Source of the DNA: Acidobacteriota bacterium
Lineage (GTDB): Bacteria > Acidobacteriota > Terriglobia > Terriglobales > Acidobacteriaceae
Length of the DNA stretch: 12,435 nt
Assembly (NCBI GenBank): GCA_021799405.1
Contig: JAJZAL010000157.1
Coordinates: forward strand, 1 to 12,435
Direction of reading: 5' to 3'
Each line of letters begins with the position of its first letter. Within the stretch, counting starts at the first letter, position 1. Made by a program: the position numbers and the translations under genes. The notes beneath the pieces were generated by a model that worked only from the letters and a program-made list of their open reading frames with translations, was not told where the DNA came from and searched no databases. Positions 1 to 5,549 of the stretch are shown here, in pieces.

Positions 1-1
1 G

Positions 2-70
2 CAATTGCTGCCGCAGGTGCTGACTCCTGGAATCGTGATGGATGCGCTGGCGCAACTTCCTAAAAAGTAG
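2..70 (+). CDS. C-terminal end of an unidentified forward gene (partial)
   Basis: An open frame enters from the left edge of the window and ends at a TAG at 68-70. The 22 visible codons read as a plausible protein tail, QLLPQVLTPGIVMDALAQLPKK, with alternating hydrophobic residues and a basic end. The other two forward frames also stop within this stretch but give less protein-like peptides. Tails of this kind occur at the end of short-chain dehydrogenases and other enzymes, but 22 residues are too few to name a family. It converges on the sulfatase gene, whose stop lies about 80 bp away. No convincing terminator hairpin was seen between them. That this is coding at all is an inference from amino-acid character. 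Confidence 0.4.
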   Translation, partial: QLLPQVLTPGIVMDALAQLPKK

Positions 71-148
71 TGCGCTGAAACAGGCGGATGCCATGCGTCC
101 TGAGGCCGTGCTCATGATTAACCACATTGAGGAGCAGCCGACGCCGAA

Positions 149-1684
149 TTAGTGGGCCGCCATCTTGACCGCGCGCAGCCAGGGGCTGGCAGGTGTTGCC
201 ATCGGCTGATGCTCAAGGTCCAGTCCGCTATGTCCGGGCACGGTGTACTTGGCGAAGAACGCGTCGATTTCGGCGCTCAACCCCTGGATCAGCTGGGTGT
301 ATTGCGTTTCTTCGTAGAGGTTTGTCGTTTCGCGCGGATCCGCCTTCAGGTCGTACAACTCATTCGGGAAGCGGATGTCCTCGAAGGGATAGCGCAGGAT
401 CAGCTTGTAGCCGTTCTTGCGGATCATGCGGGCATTTCCGTATTCGAGGATCATGCCGTCTCTCCACGCCTCCGGAGCCTTGCCGCGCAACTGCTCCAGG
501 TACGAGCGGCCGGGTGAGTTGATGCTGCGGGCCAGCTCTGCGTCGGGTGTGGCCTGCGCCACGTCGAGCAGCGTGGCAAACAGGTCGCAGTGATTTACCG
601 GCAGATCGCACTCCAGGTTGCTGGCAAGGCCGCCGGCCGGCCAGGAGATCGCGCAGGAAACGCGGATGGACTCGTCAAAGAAGTTCTGCGGCACGGTGGC
701 GTTGCCCTTCTCCCAGATGCCGTGCTGGCCGGCGTTGAGCCCGTGGTCGCCGGTGTACACCACCAGCGTGTCCTCGAGCTTGCCCATTGCTTCCAGCGCA
801 TCCAGCACCTTGCCCACCTCGCGATCAATGGAGGACGCGGCCGCGTAGTACTCCGTCTGCTTGTGACGTTCTATCTGCGGGTCGGGCGAAACGGGGATGA
901 GCGCCGTGCCGTGGACCTTGTAAAACTTCTCGCGAGGAATATCGCGGAAGGTCGCGTCTTTGTACTCGGCCACCAGGTCGTCCGGCATGTCGATGTGTGG
1001 CGAATGCGTATCGACATAGCCGACAAACAGGAAGAAAGGCTTCTCCGCGGTAGCCTTGTCGTTATAGTGCGCGTGCAGAAATTCGATGGCGCGCTCCGTG
1101 AAAAATGGCGACTGAAATCCGTTTTCCTGGATGTGTTTGCCGTTGTCAGAGAAGTTCTGTAAGCCGAGATGAGGATATTGCGCCGTCCAGTAGCTGAACC
1201 ACGAATCGAATCCCGGGTGCGGGAAGCGGCCTTCGCCGCAATGCCATTTGCCTACCAGGCCAGTGTGATAGCCCGCCTTTTTGAGCGGCTCGGAGATCAG
1301 CGTCTGGCCCTGAAGCCACGGATAAGCGTAGGCTTGCGTCTTCTCCTCGAGCCAGTCGTGGATGCCGTGCTGTGACGGCATGCGCCCGGTGAAAAAGCTG
1401 GCGCGCGCCGGAGAACAGACCGGGCAGGTGGTAAAGGCATTCCGCATCAGCACGCCGTTGCGGGCGATGCGGCTCATGTTCGGCGTATGCACTTCGGAGT
1501 TGCCGTAGGCCTGCTGCAGCCATTGCCCATGATCGTCGGTGAGAAAGACCAGGATGTTGGGCCTGCGGGCAGGACGCTGCTCACCATTCGCGGCGCGGTC
1601 TGCCTGAGCCGGGCGCGTACCAAATGCGGACGAGGCCGCAACGGCCCCCATCGTCTTCAACAGATCCCGTCTCTTCAATCCCAC
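149..1684 (-). CDS. Tat-exported type I sulfatase (alkaline phosphatase superfamily)
   Basis: This is a formylglycine-dependent sulfatase predicted to hydrolyse sulfate esters outside the cytoplasm; the substrate is not evident. I chose a GTG start at 1684 (511 aa) because AGGAG lies 7 bases upstream and the protein then opens with a twin-arginine signal (KRRDLLK, residues 4-10) and a hydrophobic stretch. Starting at the in-frame ATG at 1798 would add 38 unrelated residues. Visible landmarks are the metal ligands D50-D51 (LTDDHG), the C-S-P-A-R sulfatase signature at residues 90-94 with Cys90 to be converted to formylglycine, GKW at 145-147, DTHSPH at 225-230, and TGDHG with D313-H314 followed by WEKG. 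The C-terminal YDLKADPRETTNLY motif is typical of the family. No maturation enzyme (FGE or anaerobic SME) gene is in the window. A weak -10-like TATACT lies at 1779-1784. Confidence 0.93.
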   Translation of the reverse strand: MGLKRRDLLKTMGAVAASSAFGTRPAQADRAANGEQRPARRPNILVFLTDDHGQWLQQAYGNSEVHTPNMSRIARNGVLMRNAFTTCPVCSPARASFFTGRMPSQHGIHDWLEEKTQAYAYPWLQGQTLISEPLKKAGYHTGLVGKWHCGEGRFPHPGFDSWFSYWTAQYPHLGLQNFSDNGKHIQENGFQSPFFTERAIEFLHAHYNDKATAEKPFFLFVGYVDTHSPHIDMPDDLVAEYKDATFRDIPREKFYKVHGTALIPVSPDPQIERHKQTEYYAAASSIDREVGKVLDALEAMGKLEDTLVVYTGDHGLNAGQHGIWEKGNATVPQNFFDESIRVSCAISWPAGGLASNLECDLPVNHCDLFATLLDVAQATPDAELARSINSPGRSYLEQLRGKAPEAWRDGMILEYGNARMIRKNGYKLILRYPFEDIRFPNELYDLKADPRETTNLYEETQYTQLIQGLSAEIDAFFAKYTVPGHSGLDLEHQPMATPASPWLRAVKMAAH

Positions 1685-1886
1685 TGCGCTTCTCCTGGCG
1701 CCGGAGGGTGGTCGGTCTTCCTCACCGGCCGCTCTGCCGCAACCATGCAGATCGAAGCCTGCTGATAGCGGCCAGCCCAGTATATAGGCGGGCTCCATAC
1801 AGTCGCGACAGCGCGGCTGCGTGCCTTTGTACGAAGTGCCGTACCAGCGCGGCAGCCTGCTCTGTGGGATGTCGGGCGCTCCCGAG

Positions 1887-1917
1887 TGTTCTCATCGGTT
1901 GCGAATCAGTGAGAACA
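1887..1917. repeat. Inverted repeat, 8-bp perfect arms, 15-bp spacer
   Basis: TGTTCTCA at 1887-1894 is mirrored exactly by TGAGAACA at 1910-1917. The spacing of arm centres is about two helical turns, which would suit a dimeric DNA-binding protein. It could equally fold as a hairpin in RNA. It lies about 200 bp upstream of the sulfatase start, too far for a simple promoter-overlapping operator. The repeat is seen directly; its role is unknown. Confidence 0.5.
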
Positions 1918-1923
1918 GGGATC

Positions 1924-1961
1924 AGGGAACTGGGATTTTGATCAGTTGAGGCCTGTTCCCT
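1924..1961. repeat. Inverted repeat, 7-bp perfect arms
   Basis: AGGGAAC at 1924-1930 pairs with GTTCCCT at 1955-1961, separated by 24 bp. It sits directly between two other inverted repeats (1887-1917 and 1963-1994). On its own it is weak; its interest is the clustering. Confidence 0.35.
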
Positions 1962-1962
1962 C

Positions 1963-1994
1963 CCAGGTCTTCCGCCGCGGCGGACGAAACCTGG
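1963..1994. repeat. GC-rich hairpin with nested 14-bp palindrome
   Basis: The outer arms CCAGGT (1963-1968) and ACCTGG (1989-1994) enclose the self-complementary 14-mer TCCGCCGCGGCGGA at 1971-1984. As RNA this would make a stable two-part stem. No T-run follows on either strand, so a classic intrinsic terminator is unlikely, although it could still mark the 3' end of the DUF4153 transcript. Confidence 0.45.
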
Positions 1995-2144
1995 AGACTC
2001 TCGTTCTCTGGTCGAATTGGCTTTCGAGATCCGGGCCACATGGCTGCCGAAGGGCTTAATCCCTGGTGACGCAAATGTGTATGCGGAGATGCGCAGATTC
2101 TCTACGATATTGGACAAGAAGGCTGAGGCACGTCCGGCGGGGCA

Positions 2145-3506
2145 TCAACGGTAGCCGAACAGGGGCGGGAAGATGACAACCACCACCGCCGCCCATACGG
2201 AGTACACGGGCAGGTAGCCGATTTGCCATCGCTCCAAGGCTGCAAACGAGCTCCGGTGGCGCAGGAAGCCTGCATAGAGCCACGCCGACCACACCAGGTT
2301 CACCAGAAGAATGAGATTCTCGCCAAGAGCCGCCACCCTGTTGGGAGTGAAGCCCAACTCGGAGATGCGGGCTGCGATGGCCGCGAGCGCAATCCCATCG
2401 ACCACGAGGGCGCTGACCACGAGCAGCAGTTGCAGGCCATCGAAGAGGTCGGGCTGCGCCTGCGGTTCGCGCGCGGAGGCGGCATAGAGCACCAGCCCAA
2501 CGACCAGCACCAGCAGCAGGTCGAAGCCAATAAGTACCTCGCGCTGCACGTTGATGGGCCTGCCTGTCCACGCCATGGTGGCCAGAAAGACCAGCAGCAG
2601 AACCGTGAAGAGCGGCGTGAACAGCCTGGTGAGCACCGGCGCCATGTTCTCGATGACACTTTGCTTCGCCTCCACGAGCCAGGCTCCGATGATGACGGCC
2701 GCCATGGCCCCGCAGGGGATGAGCCAACCCCGGGCCAACCATTGAGCGTTCATGTCGATGGCCCTGAACATCATGAGCGTAAAGCCGGTAAGGACGCCCC
2801 CGCCGAGCCCGATGAGCACGTAGTAGATGACCAGCTCGCCCGAGAACCGCACGAAGTTCATGCGCCCATCGTTGGCGAACCAGCGGCTTCGGAGGTATGC
2901 GAAGCCCACGGCGAGCCATAAGGCGATTGGCAAGTGCAGAGCGGTCAGCACCTGAGTGTCACTACTCTTGCGGAAGGGGAAGGCGTTGGCGAAAACAGCG
3001 CCGGCCACGAAGGGCAGCGCAAGCCAGAGGCCGCATAGGAGGCCCGACCCGCGCTTCCACAAGAAGTAGAGCGCAAGCAGCGGCATGACAAACAGGCTGG
3101 CGTTCCGGGCGTAAAACGGGTTGTCGATGCGCAGACCGAAGAGCGCCGGAGCCTTGATGGCAAGCGCCGCCGCGACGGCAAGGATCAGGACGACGAGCGT
3201 CTCGGCGCCTGCGGTGTTCGCCGGCTCATCGGCACTGTCAGGGGCAAGCACCAACTGCTTCCACAGCCGCTCGGAGTGCGCGCGCGCAAACTCGCGTGAC
3301 AGCGTATCCAGGCTGCCCATGCGCTTGACCGCGACCAGGAAAGCTTCATCCGCTGCCAGGCCGGCCTCGATGAGCGCCGCAAGCTGGTCGCGCAGATGTC
3401 CTTCGAGCTCCTCCACGTCGGGACCGTGAAGGGCCTGTCTGCGGCGCACGTACTCCCGCCACTGCGCGATCTGTTCCTCCAGCGGTAGATCGGCGAAGGT
3501 CGTCAT
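2145..3506 (-). CDS. DUF4153-like multi-pass membrane protein with N-terminal helical prefix domain
   Basis: A 453-aa inner-membrane protein of unknown biochemical role. Residues 1-85 form a soluble, charged helical domain (LEEQIAQW, VEELEGHL, AFLVAVKRMG) of the type placed before permease-like proteins encoded next to PadR regulators. From about residue 103 onward come some ten to twelve hydrophobic segments. The motifs GFTPNRVAALGENL and RWQIGYLPVYSVWA near the C-terminus, and the overall length, resemble DUF4153 proteins; this assignment is from memory of the family. The ATG at 3504-3506 overlaps the TGA of the PadR gene (ATGA), so translation is probably coupled and this start is well supported. 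A longer frame to 3647 lies inside padR and is not the start. It is likely the regulated target of the PadR protein and shares its promoter. Confidence 0.85.
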   Translation of the reverse strand: MTTFADLPLEEQIAQWREYVRRRQALHGPDVEELEGHLRDQLAALIEAGLAADEAFLVAVKRMGSLDTLSREFARAHSERLWKQLVLAPDSADEPANTAGAETLVVLILAVAAALAIKAPALFGLRIDNPFYARNASLFVMPLLALYFLWKRGSGLLCGLWLALPFVAGAVFANAFPFRKSSDTQVLTALHLPIALWLAVGFAYLRSRWFANDGRMNFVRFSGELVIYYVLIGLGGGVLTGFTLMMFRAIDMNAQWLARGWLIPCGAMAAVIIGAWLVEAKQSVIENMAPVLTRLFTPLFTVLLLVFLATMAWTGRPINVQREVLIGFDLLLVLVVGLVLYAASAREPQAQPDLFDGLQLLLVVSALVVDGIALAAIAARISELGFTPNRVAALGENLILLVNLVWSAWLYAGFLRHRSSFAALERWQIGYLPVYSVWAAVVVVIFPPLFGYR

Positions 3507-3841
3507 GCCGTGCACGCCTTCATCCAGATCCCCCGCAGGGTGCCGTCCACGACCTGCCACTGCCGCCGCTGGGCTGCGAGCCGCGCCCGGCCTGCTCTCG
3601 TGATGCGGTAGTACTTGCGCCTGCGGCCGTTCTCGGACACGGACCATTTCGCCGCGACGTCACCCTGGCGCTCAAGCCGGTGCAGCACGGGATAGAGCAT
3701 GCCGTCGGTCCAGCGCAGCTGCCCGCCTGACAACTGGACCACTCGCTTGATGATGGCGTAGCCGTAACTGTCGCCTTCGGCAAGGATCGCGAGCACGAGC
3801 GGCGTGGCGGAAGCAGCGATGAGGTCCTTACTCATGTCCAT
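3503..3841 (-). CDS. PadR family transcriptional regulator
   Basis: A 112-aa winged-helix repressor of the short PadR type (no long C-terminal effector domain). The N-terminus ATPLVLAILAEGDSYGYAI (about residues 12-29) is the classic helix 1-2 region. LYPVLHRLERQG (about 48-59) is the recognition helix, and GRRRKYYRIT (about 70-79) is the wing. The ATG at 3841 or the in-frame ATG at 3835 could be used; neither has a Shine-Dalgarno sequence. The predicted transcription start is only a few bases upstream of 3841, so the mRNA may be leaderless. Upstream in-frame codons lie inside the promoter and are rejected. The gene overlaps the downstream membrane-protein gene by 4 bp. It is probably autorepressed through the inverted repeat over its own promoter. 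Confidence 0.92.
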   Translation of the reverse strand: MDMSKDLIAASATPLVLAILAEGDSYGYAIIKRVVQLSGGQLRWTDGMLYPVLHRLERQGDVAAKWSVSENGRRRKYYRITRAGRARLAAQRRQWQVVDGTLRGIWMKACTA

Positions 3842-3874
3842 ACGTAGAAGTATCATACACAGTAGTTCTACGTA
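3841..3874. promoter_or_regulatory. Candidate PadR operator: perfect 9-bp inverted repeat over the promoter
   Basis: TACGTAGAA (3841-3849) and TTCTACGTA (3866-3874) are exact inverted repeats separated by 16 bp. A smaller dyad, GTAT-C-ATAC, occupies 3850-3858. The element covers the -10 hexamer and most of the spacer of the predicted padR promoter and touches the padR start codon, so bound protein would block RNA polymerase. PadR proteins commonly bind long dyads in their own promoters. That PadR itself binds here is an inference. Confidence 0.7.
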
Positions 3875-3880
3875 TGTCGC
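3852..3880 (-). promoter_or_regulatory. Predicted sigma-70-type promoter of padR-DUF4153
   Basis: Read on the minus strand, GCGACA (3875-3880, 4 of 6 to TTGACA) is followed after exactly 17 bp by TATGAT (3852-3857, 5 of 6 to TATAAT). Transcription would begin near 3844-3846, placing the padR ATG at 3841 within about 5 nt of the 5' end. This fits the absence of a ribosome binding site. Confidence 0.6.
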
Positions 3881-3910
3881 CCCTAAGGTCAAGCGCCTCG
3901 ATCGGTGGAA

Positions 3911-3935
3911 GCAGGTGGGGGTTCGGGCCACCTGC
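3911..3935 (-). terminator. Hairpin downstream of the SnoaL-like gene, possible terminator
   Basis: GCAGGTGG (3911-3918) pairs perfectly with CCACCTGC (3928-3935) around a 9-nt loop, 22 bp past the stop codon of the SnoaL-like gene. The stem is GC-rich but only TTCC follows on the minus strand, so it would be a weak or factor-assisted terminator. It would help separate this gene from padR, which has its own promoter. Confidence 0.45.
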
Positions 3936-3956
3936 CGCTTCGGAGAATGTCAGGAA

Positions 3957-4373
3957 TCAGGCCCAGCCCACCTGCTGCAGCGCTAATTCGGCATTCCATA
4001 TCTTGGTCATGTGTACGATCTTCTCGCCCTTGAACTGTATAACGTAGACGTAATCCGTGCTCATGCGCCGGCCGGTTGGCGGTACCGGCCCCCCCTGCCC
4101 GGTGTGGGTTGCGTGAAACACCGCGTAAGCCGCTACGTTCTTCCTCTCCTCGTCGGTCGCGAATGACTTCAGTTCGTAGCGAGCGTCAGGGAACAGGGCC
4201 ACTATCCCCTTCATCCAATCGGTGTATTGCGCGAGGGTCTTCACTTCGCTCAGCGGCGAAGCCTGCGCCGAAAAGGTCGCGTCCGCGCTGCAATAGGTAC
4301 TGCAGCTCTCCCAACCTTTGCCCGTCTCGCAAGCGTCGAAGAACTTTTCCGCGATGCTGGTCAATGAAGCCAT
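3957..4373 (-). CDS. SnoaL-like / nuclear transport factor 2 family protein
   Basis: A 138-aa cytoplasmic protein of the NTF2-like fold. The N-terminal helix pattern (SIAEKFFDACETGKGWESC), the central WMKGIVALFPDARYELKSF and the closing strands DYVYVIQFKGEKIVHMTKIWNA are those of SnoaL-type ester cyclase/limonene-epoxide-hydrolase relatives, at the expected length. Members of this fold include small-molecule isomerases and hydrolases as well as non-catalytic binding proteins, so no substrate is assigned. The cysteines clustered near residues 15-28 are a little unusual. The ATG at 4373 has AGGGAGAG 7 bases upstream. A -10-like TATAAC on the minus strand (4401-4406) could serve as promoter, but no good -35 is visible. 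It appears to be a single-gene unit. Confidence 0.85.
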   Translation of the reverse strand: MASLTSIAEKFFDACETGKGWESCSTYCSADATFSAQASPLSEVKTLAQYTDWMKGIVALFPDARYELKSFATDEERKNVAAYAVFHATHTGQGGPVPPTGRRMSTDYVYVIQFKGEKIVHMTKIWNAELALQQVGWA

Positions 4374-4605
4374 ATCAATACTCTCCCTTCGTGGGTCGTG
4401 GTTATAAACTTACCTTCCTGCCGTCTCTGGAGCAGAGCGGACACAACACGCACCGACAGGCGGATGGCCCGGGTTTCAAGTGGGGCACCCTGATTCAGAA
4501 GTGGCGCCACCGTTCCGGAGATGCGGGCCACTCGCCGACCCAGCGGCGCGGATTATTGAATCTACGCCTCCCGAGTCGTGAGGCACCCGCCAGTTCGCCC
4601 GATTG

Positions 4606-5295
4606 TTAGTTGTGGCGCAGGACCGCCTCCTCGGCCACGTGGCGTTGTTCCGAGGTGAGGCAACGGATGACAATGAGGCCATGTTTTCCAAGAAGGAATA
4701 CAGTTCCTGTATCCGGGCGTCTGATTATGCGGGTCACATCGGTGAACGAAGCCAGTGGTTGAGAGGCGGTTGGGGCGTCCATGACTTGATAGGTCTGCCC
4801 GGGGGGACTGGCCGGCTCACTCATTGGATCGGTCACCTCTGCCAGGTAGCCTGAATGGCCCAGCGGGTGTATGGGAACGGCCAGGCTGCTTTGAATATGG
4901 ATGATCTTAGGAGCCTTGGCAGACTGCAAGCTCAAAAGAGCGCCTCCGGAACCATCGCGAAACAGGATTTGCTGATATATATCTTCAATCGCTCCAGCGA
5001 AATCGTAAGGCTTGTGCACGCCTGTCGCGACTGAGGCAACAACTTTCAAGCGCGCAGGGTCGCTGACGTCAACGATGATCAAGCGTTCCCCCTGCTGTTG
5101 TTCCAGGTATAAGTACGGTATGCCCGCTCCGTCAAAATGGAGGAACATATCCTGGCTGGCTTCCTGTGTAGGGTCCGGTAGAGCAGCTGACGGTTCCACC
5201 ACAATGTCCGACTTTGGTTGATTTGTTGCGGCTTGGGCGACCGAAACGCTGAGCGTCAAGCCGAAGCTGACGATGAGTGCCGTGCCTATTCTCAT
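4606..5295 (-). CDS. Secreted hypothetical protein with an LVIVD-like segment
   Basis: A 229-aa exported protein of unknown function. The ATG at 5295 is preceded at ideal distance by AAGGAG and gives a clear Sec signal peptide (MRIGTALIVSFGLTLSVSVAQA, likely cleaved near residue 22). The longer frame to 5367 would bury this signal and reads through the predicted promoter. The mature part contains RLIIVDVSDPARLKVVASV (71-89), matching the LVIVD repeat of surface beta-propellers, and a second strand pair near the C-terminus (VFLLGKHGLIVIRCL). It is too short for a full propeller, so it may be a small beta-rich domain or a shortened relative. No enzymatic motif was recognised. No partner gene is evident: both flanking intergenic gaps exceed 230 bp. 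Confidence 0.75.
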   Translation of the reverse strand: MRIGTALIVSFGLTLSVSVAQAATNQPKSDIVVEPSAALPDPTQEASQDMFLHFDGAGIPYLYLEQQQGERLIIVDVSDPARLKVVASVATGVHKPYDFAGAIEDIYQQILFRDGSGGALLSLQSAKAPKIIHIQSSLAVPIHPLGHSGYLAEVTDPMSEPASPPGQTYQVMDAPTASQPLASFTDVTRIIRRPDTGTVFLLGKHGLIVIRCLTSEQRHVAEEAVLRHN

Positions 5296-5324
5296 GGCGC
5301 GTCTCCTTCCCAATACGACATCGA

Positions 5325-5353
5325 ATGTTACCCCGGGTTGATTGAAACCGCAA
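5325..5353 (-). promoter_or_regulatory. Predicted promoter of the secreted LVIVD-like protein gene
   Basis: On the minus strand, TTGCGG (5348-5353) and TAACAT (5325-5330, 4 of 6 to TATAAT) are separated by 17 bp. The implied transcription start near 5318 gives a leader of about 23 nt containing the AAGGAG ribosome binding site. The -35 is imperfect. Confidence 0.45.
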
Positions 5354-5428
5354 GCCGCCAACGGCATTGAAAAATTTGTCGCGCTAGCTCGGCGGGCGTC
5401 GCACCTGATGACCGGGAGTTTATGAATC

Positions 5429-5456
5429 GGGCGGAGCCGGGATTCGAATCCAAAGG
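5429..5456 (-). other. tRNA 3'-end-like fragment without a tRNA body
   Basis: Read on the minus strand this looks like the T-loop and acceptor end of a tRNA: GGATTCGAATCCC followed by GGCTCCGCC. The T-loop TTCGAAT is canonical. The base preceding it is A where a pairing G is expected (A-C mismatch at the 53-61 position), and the outer stem pairs are G-T wobbles. No matching 5' acceptor strand, D-arm or anticodon arm lies upstream on that strand. It is therefore not a functional tRNA. Such fragments can be left by integrative elements that recombine into tRNA 3' ends. A chance palindrome (GGATTCGAATCC, 5440-5451) is the alternative. Confidence 0.35.
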
Positions 5457-5549
5457 GCGAAATCTATACAAAGGGGGATGTCAGAAATCCCATCCTTGCG
5501 GAAAGGGAAAAGAGTTCTTACTTGACATCTCTTTCTATAAAATCTGTCA

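Larger units (their letters stand above)
1685..2144. other. 460-bp gene-free interval between sulfatase and DUF4153 genes
   Basis: I see no convincing gene here. The longest open frame (1722-2117, minus strand) has low-complexity Arg/Ser-rich composition, runs into the sulfatase 5' region and resembles no family I know. The interval should carry the sulfatase promoter near its left end (candidate -10 TATACT at 1779-1784, no good -35) and the end of the DUF4153 transcript at its right end. Its middle, 1887-1994, holds three inverted repeats listed separately. Confidence 0.6.

Noticed and set aside
1685..1798. N-terminal extension of the sulfatase from the ATG at 1798
   Set aside because: It would place 38 residues ahead of the twin-arginine signal, and the good ribosome binding site sits before the GTG at 1684.
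1722..2117. 131-codon minus-strand frame upstream of the sulfatase
   Set aside because: Arg/Ser-rich, no recognisable motif, no ribosome binding site, and it reads through the inverted-repeat cluster and the likely sulfatase promoter.
2056..2921. Long frames on both strands across the DUF4153 gene
   Set aside because: They are shadows of a GC-rich gene. The hydrophobic-segment pattern and the ATGA overlap with padR support the 2145-3506 frame only.
3507..3647. N-terminal extension of the DUF4153-like protein into padR
   Set aside because: It lies entirely within padR in another frame; the family-like N-terminus begins at the ATG overlapping the padR stop.
5470..5497. GGATG/CATCC hairpin as a rarA terminator
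   Set aside because: Only a 5-bp stem with a 10-nt loop and no clean T-run on the minus strand; too weak to call.
5429..5520. A complete tRNA on the minus strand
   Set aside because: No D-arm, anticodon arm or 5' acceptor strand can be found, and the T-stem has a closing mismatch.
5522..5541. TTGACA followed by TATAAA as a forward promoter
   Set aside because: The spacing is 8 bp instead of about 17, and no forward gene follows; it points into the 3' end of rarA.
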